Assembly: GCF_900108175.1 (NCBI RefSeq)
Contig: NZ_FNVO01000011.1
Coordinates: 62,001-126,000, forward strand
DNA: 64,000 bases
Reading direction: 5' to 3'
DNA from: Thermomonospora echinospora
Lineage (GTDB): Bacteria; Actinomycetota; Actinomycetes; Streptosporangiales; Streptosporangiaceae
The translations under genes and the position numbers were made by a program. The notes beneath the pieces are model-generated. The model was not told the DNA's origin, made no database searches, and saw only the letters and a list, made by a program, of their open reading frames with translations. Below are positions 34,019 through 41,775 of the stretch, piece after piece; the stretch's first letter is position 1, and each line of letters opens with the position of its first letter.

Positions 34019-34424
34019 GCCCGCACCCTCTCGCACCCCGCCTCAGGCCTTGTGCCTGCCCCCTGCCTTCCCAGCCACACAGAGGTTCCCTGCAGCTGTT
34101 CTATCGCGCCCTACAGCAGCTGTCGCGCCTGACCCAACCCCTACCGACGGAACCGTTCCCACCACCACCGACCGGACGAACGACTGGGTCGGCAGACCTC
34201 CGCCCGACCCAGCAGGCCGGAAGATGATCTTCCTTAGCGCGGAATCACCGCTCGGGACGCCTGGCCGTCGGAGCAGGTCACAGTGGTTTCGTCGGTTCCC
34301 CACTGACCACGACGCCGAACAGGTCCAGGACATGGTCGACCGTGTCCACCGGGCATTGGACGGCGATGTCCGAGCCGCCTACCGGGACCGCAGCGGCGAG
34401 ACCCGCTCCCTCTGAGCGCCATGG
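34019..34424. other. gene-free interval holding one copy of a dispersed repeat
   Basis: No credible gene is seen in these 406 bp. The segment 34221-34304 is one copy of an about 85-bp repeat whose second copy is at 57251-57332. Confidence 0.5.
34221..34304 (+). repeat. dispersed repeat, copy 1
   Basis: Starts with the palindrome AAGATGATCTT, continues CCTTAGCGCGGAATCACCGC and ends TTTCGTCGGTTCCCCACT. Aligned with 57251-57332 it differs at roughly a dozen scattered positions. Both copies have the same orientation. The source is unknown; it may be the end of a mobile element. Confidence 0.75.
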
Positions 34425-34690
34425 TCATCGAACCGGCATGGTCATCGAACCGGAGGGGGTTCCGCGGCCGGGATGCGCGGCATGAAGAGGATGCCGAGGA
34501 CGAACGCGGCCAGGCATGCCCGGCGCCCGGATCTGGATGACCGCTTGACGCGGCTCGCCCGAGACCCTTCCGGTGTGCGTGAGGAGCATGAACCGGCGGC
34601 TCGGCAGCCTGCCCAGGCCGAACCGGTAAAGGCGGATCGGCGGCCGCCACAGCAGACGGTCCGGTCGGCGGCCGTGCCGTTTGACGACCT
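34425..34690 (-). pseudogene. deazaflavin-dependent nitroreductase (DUF385) fragment
   Basis: The minus-strand frame encodes LLWRPPIRLYRFGLGRLPSR then RFMLLTHTGRVSGEPRQAVI, the hallmark N-terminus of F420H2-dependent nitroreductase-family (DUF385/Ddn-like) proteins. There is no usable start codon just upstream (GTC codons), and after about 50 family residues the sequence diverges and stops, so about two thirds of the domain is missing. A remnant, not a gene. Confidence 0.65.
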
Positions 34691-34839
34691 CTCTGCCTCC
34701 CGGTCTCCGGCACCTCCTGGGCACCGTCACCTGCGGGGTTCCTCTGCCTCTCAGATCACGGCCGCGTGATCGGCCGAAGCGGTGGTCCGCGGTACGGATC
34801 GGGCTTTCCGGGAACGGCGAACGGGGGAGGTGAGGGGAC

Positions 34840-35151
34840 ATGGGGACGTTTCGGTTCCGCGCGCTCGTCACCATCGATCCGGCCGCCGCGCGAACATGGG
34901 ATCGGTCCAGTGCGATCCGCCACCTCGTCATACGCGTCCATCGGGACGAGCCGGAGCGGATCTGCTTCTTCGACGCGGTGCTGTCCACCGACGACCAGGA
35001 GCCGCTAGTGCCGGGCGACACCGACCACGTCGTCACCATGACGCTCACCGATGAGACGGCCCTGGACGTCCTCGCCCCCGGCGAGCACTTCGAACTGTGG
35101 GGCCATGGCGAGGCGGGGCACGGCGTGATCTCACGCCGGGTCTTCCTGTAG
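34840..35151 (+). CDS. EF-Tu C-terminal-domain-like small protein
   Basis: This 103-residue beta-rich protein has strands FRFRALVTID, IRHLVIRVH, FFDAVLSTDDQEPLVPGDTD and HFELWGHGEAGHGVISRRVF. The last part resembles the barrel end of elongation factor Tu domain III (FELREGGRTVGAGVV). ATG 34840 has GGAGGTGAGGGG upstream. Stand-alone proteins of this type occur in actinomycetes without an established function. Neighbours are remnants, so context gives no clue. Confidence 0.65.
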   Translation: MGTFRFRALVTIDPAAARTWDRSSAIRHLVIRVHRDEPERICFFDAVLSTDDQEPLVPGDTDHVVTMTLTDETALDVLAPGEHFELWGHGEAGHGVISRRVFL

Positions 35152-35254
35152 GTCTCGGTGGGGTCGCCGGGCTCCCGCCTCTTCGCGACCTGGGTCTGGT
35201 CGGCTCTTGGAGTCTCGTTGCGAGGGGCCGGTTGGCGAGGGGCCGGGCCTTGAG

Positions 35255-35683
35255 TCCACGCCGGCGTCGGGATCGGTTGAGGTGAAGGGGCCCTTGGTGC
35301 GGGAAGGCGGCGATGACGGTGGCGTCGACGCCGAGTGAGCCGTCCCAGTGTTCGGCGAGGGTGTGCCGGACGCAGGCGTAGAGGCTTCGAGGATCTGGTT
35401 GCTGGCGCGGATCAGCAGGGCTTGGCGGGCTTGGAGGGTTTCCTGGTCGGCGGTGGCCATGAGCCGGTCGGCCTCATGGCAGGGGGTCCGCTTGTTCCCG
35501 GGATCGGGGACGGGGCCATGACGGCCAGTACGTCATGGAATAACCGCAGGATGACGGCGTAGGCGGCTTCGAACCCGCGGGCGTCGTCGGTGCGGTCCTT
35601 GAGGGCGAACCACCGCTTCCAGGGGTCGGGGGTGCCCCAGTGCAGGATGTCGGTGACCAGGTTGAGCGGTACCGCGCCCTGCT
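35255..35683 (-). pseudogene. decayed fragment of the transposase type found at 14421-16280
   Basis: Minus-strand frames reproduce parts of the intact transposase in broken order of frames. LQARQALLIRASNQILEAST matches LEARQALLDRVTNQILEASS, and KGPFTSTDPDAG matches KGPLTSTDPDAG. DNA such as cccagtgcaggatgtcggtgaccaggttgag (35636-35666) corresponds to the codons for LNLVTDILHWG. At least two frameshifts and loss of both ends make it non-functional. It shows that a relative of the element once sat at both ends of the accessory region. Confidence 0.8.
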
Positions 35684-36074
35684 AGGTTTCGTGTCAGTGG
35701 TAACACGCACACCCACTGCCGCAGCCGGGATCCGAGGTCACTGCCGGCGGCCACCGGCCGTACCGCTGCCCAGGACTGAACATGTCCGCACTGTGTTGAC
35801 GGGATCTGGATGCGCAGGTGCGGCGGCAGGTGACGACCGGGTTGCCGTGGGCTGGTGGCCGGTCCCTCGCCGTAGCGCGGCGTCGAGGCTGCCATGCACC
35901 GCCTGCGCGGCCATCGTCGGACAGGACGAGACCTCGGTCATCGAAGCCGGGACCGCCGTATAGGCCGCCGGTGATGGGTGGAGAATGCGAAGCGGCGCCC
36001 ACCGGGCCGTGAGGGAACGTGTTCTGAGCATGATCCCGGCCTGGTGGGCGCCGCGGTTCGTGGGCCCGGCCGGG
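35684..36074. other. gene-free interval with sodA terminator
   Basis: No convincing gene in these 391 bp; short minus-strand frames lack family resemblance. It contains the long inverted repeat listed separately at 35993-36053. Confidence 0.45.
35993..36053 (-). terminator. long inverted repeat downstream of sodA
   Basis: Arms cggcgcccaccgggcc (35993-36008) and ggcctggtgggcgccg (36038-36053) pair over 16 bp with one G-T mismatch and a 29-base loop. Located 22 bp past the sodA stop on the minus strand. Confidence 0.6.
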
Positions 36075-36677
36075 TCAGGCGTTCTTGGCGGCGGTGAGGC
36101 GGGCGGCGACGTCGTTCCAGTTGACCAGGTCCCACAGCTTGGCGACGTAGTCCGGGCGGACGTTGCGGTACTGCAGGTAGTAGGCGTGCTCCCAGGCGTC
36201 GAACACCAGCAGCGGGGTGGCGCCGATGCCGACGTTGCCGTGGTGGTCGTACACCTGCTGGACGATCAGCCGCTGTCCGCGCGGTTCCCAGCCGAGCACG
36301 CCCCAGCCCGATCCCTGCACGGTGGCGGTGGCGGTGGTCAGCTGCGCCTTGAACGCCTCGAAGGAACCGAAGTGCTCGTCGATCGCTGTGGCCAGCTCAC
36401 CGTCGGGGCGGTCGCCGCCGTCCGGGGACAGGTTGTCCCAGAAGATCGAGTGCAGCACGTGCCCGGACAGGTTGAACGCCAGCGTCTTCTCCAGTCCCAC
36501 TAGGCCGCCGTACTGCTCCTTGTCGCGCGCCTCAGCCAGCTTCTCCAGCGTGTCGTTGGCGCCCTTGACGTAGGCGGCGTGGTGCTTGGCGTGGTGCAGC
36601 TCCAGGATCTCCCCGGTGATCGCCGGCTCCAGCGCGGCGTAGTCGTAGGGCAGGTCCGGCAGTGAGTACGTCGTCAT
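36075..36677 (-). CDS. sodA: Fe/Mn superoxide dismutase
   Basis: This 200-residue enzyme dismutates superoxide. Metal ligands are visible in order: His in [16 protein letters not shown], His in [14 protein letters not shown], Asp and His in [15 protein letters not shown]. Start ATG 36677-36675 gives the canonical N-terminus [14 protein letters not shown] Nur-type operator sits 11 bp upstream of the start codon, and the adjacent divergent gene is a broken Nur-like regulator. Streptomyces Fe-SOD genes are repressed by nickel-bound Nur, which fits the context. Confidence 0.95.
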   Translation of the reverse strand: MTTYSLPDLPYDYAALEPAITGEILELHHAKHHAAYVKGANDTLEKLAEARDKEQYGGLVGLEKTLAFNLSGHVLHSIFWDNLSPDGGDRPDGELATAIDEHFGSFEAFKAQLTTATATVQGSGWGVLGWEPRGQRLIVQQVYDHHGNVGIGATPLLVFDAWEHAYYLQYRNVRPDYVAKLWDLVNWNDVAARLTAAKNA

Positions 36678-36687
36678 GAGGTCACTA

Positions 36688-36704
36688 TTGCAAACTCCTC
36701 GCAA
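36688..36704. promoter_or_regulatory. Nur-type (nickel-responsive) operator upstream of sodA
   Basis: The sequence TTGCAA-ACTCC-TCGCAA (36688-36704) matches the Streptomyces Nur consensus tTGCaa-N5-ttGCAA with one deviation. It lies between sodA and the divergent Nur-like remnant. Confidence 0.7.
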
Positions 36705-36723
36705 CTGCATCAACAATGCAGGA

Positions 36724-37645
36724 ATGTCGCCCCCCGGGCCCGCTCCCCCCCCGACCCCGTGCGGCGGTGCGGCTGGGCGCTGGCCCGGCTGCGCGCGGCG
36801 GGTCACCGCCGCACCCGTTCACGCGTCCTGCTGTTGAACGTTCTCGCTGGTGCCGACGGGCATCTGACGGTCGAGGCCATCCATCGGCGGGCGGCCGTAT
36901 CGGGGCGTCTTGATCTGTCGACCGTGTACCGGACGCTGGCCGTCTTCGAGCGGCTCCAGCTCGTGCACACCCTGGAGATCGGCGGGCGCATCACCTACGG
37001 GTTGGCCGACCACCCGCACGCGCATGCGCTGGCTGCTCGCCGCCCCCCAGTTCGCGTCGTCGTGCTCACCGGCACGGTCCTGACGTTCCTCACCATGGCT
37101 TGGGAGTCCACCCTCGTCCTGCTGGCCACCGGCCCGATGGGCGTCTCCGACGCTGGCTACGGCCTCATGCTCGCCATCGGCGCCATCGGCGGCGTGCTCG
37201 GAGCGGCGGTGACACCTCTGCTCACCCGGCGGTTCCCCCAGCGTGCCCTGCAGATCGGCGCGCTGGCCGCCACCGCCGCGATCGACCTGACGCTCGCGCT
37301 GTTCCCCACCCCGGCGACGGCCGCGCTCGCCTGGGGCGGCACCGGATTCGCCTTCACCGTCTGGAACGTGCTGTCGGTCTCCCTGCGCCAACGGCTGGTG
37401 CCCCCCGACCTGCTGGGGCGCGTCAACGGCGCCAACCGCGCCTTCTCCATGACGGCCGTCCCGGCGGGCGCCCTGGCCGGGGCCTCCTCGCCGACGCCTT
37501 CGGCCTGCACGCCCCGCCCTGGATCAGCGGCATCGCCCTCACCGCCCTGACCATCACCTACGCCCTGGCCACACGTCCACGCTCGGCCGCACCTGGACGA
37601 GAGGCTTCCGACACCCTCGGGAGGCAGGATGAGCCTGTCGGCTGA
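36724..37645 (+). pseudogene. Nur/Fur-family regulator fused to a truncated MFS transporter, frameshifted
   Basis: From GTG 36759 the frame encodes a Fur-family winged helix ([40 protein letters not shown]) that stops being Fur-like after GLADHPHAH, before any metal-binding C-domain. It then continues in frame at about 37030 into the second half of an MFS transporter (RVVVLTGTVLTFLTMAWEST, LLGRVNGANRAFSMTAVPAG). Near 37485 the MFS frame shifts: the natural continuation GLLADAFGLHAPPWISGIAL lies in the next frame and ends at 37645. ATG 36724 and a run of eight C at 36745-36752 suggest the original start was also shifted. A deletion fusion followed by decay explains it. Confidence 0.8.
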
Positions 37646-38183
37646 ACACCTCGACGCCGCCGCCACGCTCGCACTCAGCGACCAGGTGGAGCCGCTGTAC
37701 CGGAGCTGTTTCTCCGAGCCGCCCTGGAACGAGACCGAGGAGGAACTGGCCGCCTGCGGCCTGCGCCTGTCACGGGCCGTGTGCAGACCCGGTTTCCGGG
37801 CACTGGCCGTCCGCGACACCGACGGCACGCTCCTGGCGCTCTGCTACGGCTGGCCCACTCCACCGAACCTGACGGGCTGCGACGTCTACGCACGCCTCAC
37901 GGCGGCCATCGGATCGACCGCCGCGCACGACCTGACGCGCGGCGCATTCGAGATCGCCGAACTCATGGTCGCGCCCCGGGCACGCGGTCGCGGGATCGGC
38001 GGCCGGCTCCTGACGACCATCACCGCCCCATGGCCGAGGGCCTGGCTGTCCACGCTCCTCGACTCGCCCGCCGCGCGCCTCTACCAGCGCCACGGCTGGC
38101 GGCGAGCCTGCCCGCTGCCCCATCCCGGCTCGGACAAGACCTGGGCGGTGTTTACCTGGACCGCCTCACCGAACGCCCCATGA
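37629..38183 (+). CDS. GNAT-family acetyltransferase
   Basis: This 184-residue protein has the GNAT core: EIAELMVAPRARGRGIGGRL is motif A (acetyl-CoA pyrophosphate loop R/Q-x2-G-x-G/A), and WLSTLLDSPAARLYQRHGWR supplies motif B. Start ATG 37629 has GGGAGG upstream and overlaps the end of the MFS remnant. Substrate unknown. It is an intact gene in a decayed neighbourhood. Confidence 0.85.
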   Translation: MSLSAEHLDAAATLALSDQVEPLYRSCFSEPPWNETEEELAACGLRLSRAVCRPGFRALAVRDTDGTLLALCYGWPTPPNLTGCDVYARLTAAIGSTAAHDLTRGAFEIAELMVAPRARGRGIGGRLLTTITAPWPRAWLSTLLDSPAARLYQRHGWRRACPLPHPGSDKTWAVFTWTASPNAP

Positions 38184-38257
38184 CGAAGAGCCGCAAGCCG
38201 GCCGGGTCCGGTCTGCGACACCCTGGGTCCTGCCGGGCATCGCGCCGATGGTGATCG

Positions 38258-38299
38258 GGATGTCCCGGGCGGCCCTGCTGCGGGCCGCCCGGGACATCC
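38258..38299. terminator. strong hairpin terminator between GNAT gene and B12 operon
   Basis: A perfect 18-bp stem is formed by ggatgtcccgggcggccc (38258-38275) and gggccgcccgggacatcc (38282-38299) with a six-base loop. It can end the GNAT transcript and the minus-strand B12-capture gene ending at 38489. Confidence 0.85.
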
Positions 38300-38488
38300 G
38301 GTCGGTCGTGATCGCTTCGATGGCCGACGACTGCGTGGTGCCGATCCCGTGCGGCTGGCTGCCGGGCGTTCGTCTCGGCTGCGGCCTGCCCAACCTCTAC
38401 TTCGCCTGGGTCTCCTTCGCGTCTTCTGCGTGGCTCTGCTCACTGTGCGTCGCCGGCTCGTCTTGTTCGGCATCGCTTGAGCACGCGG

Positions 38489-39001
38489 CTACGGGCGTAC
38501 CGGGGTCACGCGCGGGGGCGGGTTGGTGGTGGGGGTCTTGTTCTTGGAGAAGGACCAGCCCTCCCAGCTTCCCTGTGGGGGAACGTAGCTGCCGGCGCCC
38601 AGAGAGCTGTAGGTCCAGCTCCCGCCGTTGGGGGCGTGCCAGTACGACCAGTAGGCGCTGGCGGGCGGGGTGTCGATGCACGGCTCGGTGGCGGCGGTGG
38701 GCTTGCCGTTGATGCGGCACACGAACGCCTTGCCCCACCGTTGGGTTCCGGTGACGGTGAAACCGGCGTTCTCCAGCGCGGCCAGGCCGCTGGGCTGGGC
38801 GCCGGGAGCGCACCGCACCTCGGTTGCGCCGCCCAGTTCCTGGTAGTCGACGACGACCGTCACGCCCGAGGCGGTCGGGCACGGGCCCGCCGTACCGGTG
38901 CGGGCCGGCGCCGGTGTCCGCGTGACATCTGCCTGCGCCGGCAGCAGGCCGCTGGAGGCCGTGACGGCGGCGGTGGCGGTGATGATGACGAGCCTTCGCA
39001 T
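38489..39001 (-). CDS. secreted DUF4430-like (transcobalamin C-domain-like) protein
   Basis: This 170-residue protein has a signal peptide (RRLVIITATAAVTASSG, cleavage near AQA-D), then a compact Cys-containing domain. Landmarks are GVTVVVDYQELGGATEVRCA, LAALENAGFTVTGT, VCRINGKP, EPCIDTPPASAYWSYWHAPN and GSWEGWSFSKNK. The middle of the 274-residue protein at 42851 is clearly homologous. The beta domain (short segment, ING-like turn, Y-W-x-YW, NG) resembles the DUF4430 C-terminal domain of animal transcobalamins. No membrane anchor is present. A cobalamin riboswitch precedes it, so a B12-binding role is inferred. Confidence 0.75.
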   Translation of the reverse strand: MRRLVIITATAAVTASSGLLPAQADVTRTPAPARTGTAGPCPTASGVTVVVDYQELGGATEVRCAPGAQPSGLAALENAGFTVTGTQRWGKAFVCRINGKPTAATEPCIDTPPASAYWSYWHAPNGGSWTYSSLGAGSYVPPQGSWEGWSFSKNKTPTTNPPPRVTPVRP

Positions 39002-39049
39002 CCGCGATCCTTTCGATGGCGGCCTCGGGAAGGCGTCTGGCCCCGCAGA

Positions 39050-39090
39050 ACACGAAACCCCCGAGGCGCGTGCGCGCCGTCAGGGGTAGG
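39050..39090 (-). terminator. attenuator hairpin downstream of B12 riboswitch B
   Basis: On the minus strand CCCC-TGAC-GGCGCG..CGCGCC-TC-GGGG forms a GC hairpin (39058-39086) followed by GTTTCGTG. It lies between the riboswitch core and the DUF4430-like gene, as expected for a transcription-terminating expression platform. Confidence 0.55.
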
Positions 39091-39152
39091 GACCGGGAGC
39101 CCGGACTCCACCCTGCAGACCTCGACAGAAGTGAGTCGTTGCATCGCTCCCG

Positions 39153-39262
39153 GACGGGCATTCCGGCTCGCGGCCACGAGGGCCGCCTACGGTTGCGGGT
39201 CAGCGCCGGCTTCGGACCGGCTTCCCCCACCCGGGAACGTCTTCGGTTGTGCCGACCGTGCG
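39153..39262 (-). promoter_or_regulatory. cobalamin riboswitch B (upstream of secreted DUF4430-like gene)
   Basis: Minus strand reads GGGGGAAGCCGGTCCGAAGC, CGGCGCTGACCCGCAACCGT, then GAGCCGGAATGCCCG. These match the B12-riboswitch core GGGAA-x-GGTG..CC-x-ACTGxCCCGCAACxGT...GAGxCGGAxGACCTGCC, including the B12 box at 39190-39210. Highly similar in sequence to riboswitch A at 44975. Confidence 0.85.
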
Positions 39263-39325
39263 CCGAAGCGGACGATCATGTCGAATATAACCTGCCCCCA
39301 TGTCCCCGCACATGAGGGGAATGTG

Positions 39326-40177
39326 TCACCGGTTCGTTCGTACGGGCTTTCCTTCAGGCCATTGCCGTTCGTCCACGCAAAGGGTGTCGAAGGCGACCGG
39401 GGCGTCGAAGGCGGCCCGACGGGAGGCCCGGCGGAGGGCGGCCAGCACGGCGGGGCCGACGATGACGATGGCGGCCAGGTTGGTCAGGGCACGTCCGGTG
39501 TCCCAGCCGAACGTCGAGGTGACCACGGTGAAGACGGCGAAGCGATGCAGGTTCTCCAGGACGGGCGCGCCCGCCACGTAGGAGACCTGGGTGTCGACTC
39601 CGGTGGTGTAGGGCCAGAACCACAGGTTCATGATGAAGCCGAAGAAGTAGGCGGAGCAGACGCCGTACACGGCGAGCATGGCGATCTCCCGGCGGCCGCG
39701 CACGTTCCGGGGCAGCAGGCCCGCGCCCAGTCCGACCCAGGAAGAGGACAGCATCTGGAACGGCAGCCACGGCCCGACCCCGGCGGTCAGCAGTGCCGAG
39801 GCGAACAGGGAGGTGGAGCCGAGCACGAAGCCGAAACCGGGTCCGAACACCCGCCCGGCCAGGACGAGGAGGAAGAACACGGTCTCGATCCCGGCGACTC
39901 CGGCCCCCAGCGGGCGCAGCGCGGCGTTGATGGCCGACAGGACTCCGAGCATGGCCAGCGCCTTGGTGTCGATGCCGCCGGAGGTGATCTCCGCGAGGAC
40001 GATCGCGATGAGCACCGGCACCACCACGATGAAGATCAGTGGTGCGTCGGAGGTGTGCGCGATGCCCGCCGGCTCGGGGGTGATGAGCAGCGGCCAGCAG
40101 AACATCGCCAGCCCGGCGGCGGAGGCGAGCGCGAGCGCGACGGCCGTGCGTGGCCTGATCCGGACGGCGTGGGTCAT
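39326..40177 (-). CDS. ECF transporter S component (cobalamin-type)
   Basis: This 283-residue protein has about seven transmembrane helices and the fold of ECF substrate-binding subunits. GVAGIETVFFLLVLAGRVFG, GFVLGSTSLFASALLTAGVG and PFQMLSSSWVGLGAGLLP are typical of CbrT/DUF6580-like S components. It determines the ligand. The riboswitch and capture proteins of the operon point to cobalamin. Start ATG 40177 overlaps the ATPase stop by 4 bp. Confidence 0.85.
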   Translation of the reverse strand: MTHAVRIRPRTAVALALASAAGLAMFCWPLLITPEPAGIAHTSDAPLIFIVVVPVLIAIVLAEITSGGIDTKALAMLGVLSAINAALRPLGAGVAGIETVFFLLVLAGRVFGPGFGFVLGSTSLFASALLTAGVGPWLPFQMLSSSWVGLGAGLLPRNVRGRREIAMLAVYGVCSAYFFGFIMNLWFWPYTTGVDTQVSYVAGAPVLENLHRFAVFTVVTSTFGWDTGRALTNLAAIVIVGPAVLAALRRASRRAAFDAPVAFDTLCVDERQWPEGKPVRTNR

Positions 40178-41775
40178 GTCAGGGCCTGTTCCACTTCGGC
40201 GACGGTGAGCCAGGGGTCGGGGCTGAGGACCTTGGCGACCTGCGGGGCGAACGCGGGCGAGGAGACCACCACCTCGACTGTGGGGCCGTCGGCGACCACG
40301 TCGCCCTCGGCCATGACGACCACCCGGGATGCGGTGCCCGCGACGAACTCCACGTCGTGGGTCGCCAGCACGACGGCGTGGCCCGCCGCGGCCAGCTCGG
40401 TGACGATCTCGCTGAGCCGGGCCTTGGCGAGATAGTCCAGGCCCCGGGTGGGTTCGTCGAGCAGCAGCACGGGAGGTGCGGCGGTGAGCTGGATCGCCAG
40501 GACGAGCGCGAGCCGTTGCCCCTCGGACAGGTCACGGGGATGTACCGCGTCGTCGATGCCCGGGGCCAGCCGGTCCAGGAGGGCACGGCACGAGCCCGGC
40601 CGAGCATCGGACTCGCGGTCGGCCTGGGCGCATTCGGCGGCCACGCTGTTCAGGTACAGCAGGTCCGACGGCGTCTGGGGGACGAGGCCGACCAGCCGCC
40701 GGGCCTTGCGCGCCGGCAGCTCGGCGGGGTCCCGGCCCGTCACGTCCACGGTGCCGTGCCGGCGGCGGCCGGAGCCTTGCAGGGCCCACAGCAGGGACGA
40801 CTTGCCCGATCCGTTACGCCCCATCAGCGCCACGACCTCTCCGACGCGCAGGTCGAGGTCGACCTTGCGGACGGCGATGATCTCGCCGTAGCGGACCACG
40901 ATCTGCCGGGCCGTCAGCGCCGCCGCGCTCCCGGGCTCCGGACGCGACGGGCGTGGCCGTCCGGCGAGCCGGGCTCGCAGGGCCGGGGCCCGGCGGCGGG
41001 CGTCGCGGACCGACAGGGGCAGCGGTTCCCACCCGGCCAGCCGTCCCAGCTCGACCACCGGCGGCGCCAGCACCGGCCCGCCGGCCAGGACGTCGGTGGG
41101 CGGGCCGTCCAGCACCCGGCCGTCGCCGGGCAGGTAGAGCATCCGGTCGGCGTACTGCACGACCCGTTCCATCCGGTGCTCGGCCATCAGCACGGTCACT
41201 CCGAGGTCGTGAACCAGCCGGGTGACGGCGGCCAGCACGTCTTCGGCGGCCGTCGGGTCCAGGGCGGAGGTGGGCTCGTCCAGCACCAGGACGCGGGGGT
41301 GGGCGGTGAGCACCGAGCCGATCGCGACCCGCTGCTGCTGGCCGCCGGACAGGTCCCGCAGCGGGCGGCGGCGCAGTTCGGCGATGCCCAGCAGGTCCAG
41401 CGTCTCCTCCACCCGCTTGCGCATCACCGCGGCGGGCACGGCGAGCTGCTCCATGCCGTAGGCGAGTTCCTCCTCCACGGTGTCGGTGACGAATCCGGCC
41501 AGCGGGTCCTGGCCCACCACCCCGACGTGTCCGGCGAACTCGCGGGGCCGGTGGGTGCGGGTGTCGCGCCCGGCGACCCGTACCCGGCCGCGCAGCAGCC
41601 CGCCGGTGAAGTGCGGCACGAGCCCGTTGACCGCGCCGAGCAGCGTGGACTTGCCCGATCCGGTGGGCCCGGCCACCAGGCACAGCTCCCCTTCCCCGAT
41701 CCGCAGGTCCACCCCGGACAGCACCGGTTCGGCGGCGTCGGGGTAGATGACGGTGACGGCGTCGAACTCGATCAC
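40174..41775 (-). CDS. ecfA: ECF transporter fused ATPase (A and A' in one chain)
   Basis: This 533-residue protein has two ABC ATPase domains. The first (about 1-230) has Walker A AGPTGSGKSTLL, signature LSGGQQQRVAIG and VLVLDEPTSALDP. The second (about 275-510) has MGRNGSGKSSLLWAL, VLLLDEPTRGLDYLAK and a variant signature LSEGQRLAL (Glu for the first Gly). Fusion of the two ATPases is common in actinobacterial ECF systems. The start is GTG 41775, overlapping the T-component stop (GTGA). Powers import together with EcfT and the S component. Confidence 0.93.
   Translation of the reverse strand: MIEFDAVTVIYPDAAEPVLSGVDLRIGEGELCLVAGPTGSGKSTLLGAVNGLVPHFTGGLLRGRVRVAGRDTRTHRPREFAGHVGVVGQDPLAGFVTDTVEEELAYGMEQLAVPAAVMRKRVEETLDLLGIAELRRRPLRDLSGGQQQRVAIGSVLTAHPRVLVLDEPTSALDPTAAEDVLAAVTRLVHDLGVTVLMAEHRMERVVQYADRMLYLPGDGRVLDGPPTDVLAGGPVLAPPVVELGRLAGWEPLPLSVRDARRRAPALRARLAGRPRPSRPEPGSAAALTARQIVVRYGEIIAVRKVDLDLRVGEVVALMGRNGSGKSSLLWALQGSGRRRHGTVDVTGRDPAELPARKARRLVGLVPQTPSDLLYLNSVAAECAQADRESDARPGSCRALLDRLAPGIDDAVHPRDLSEGQRLALVLAIQLTAAPPVLLLDEPTRGLDYLAKARLSEIVTELAAAGHAVVLATHDVEFVAGTASRVVVMAEGDVVADGPTVEVVVSSPAFAPQVAKVLSPDPWLTVAEVEQALT

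Noticed and set aside
34043-34333. Small minus-strand gene covering the dispersed repeat
   Set aside because: The equivalent frame in the second copy (57251) is not conserved downstream of the repeat, so the repeat is probably non-coding.
38397-39230. Longer N-terminal extension of the secreted DUF4430-like protein
   Set aside because: That frame runs through the riboswitch leader; the signal peptide at ATG 39001 fixes the start.
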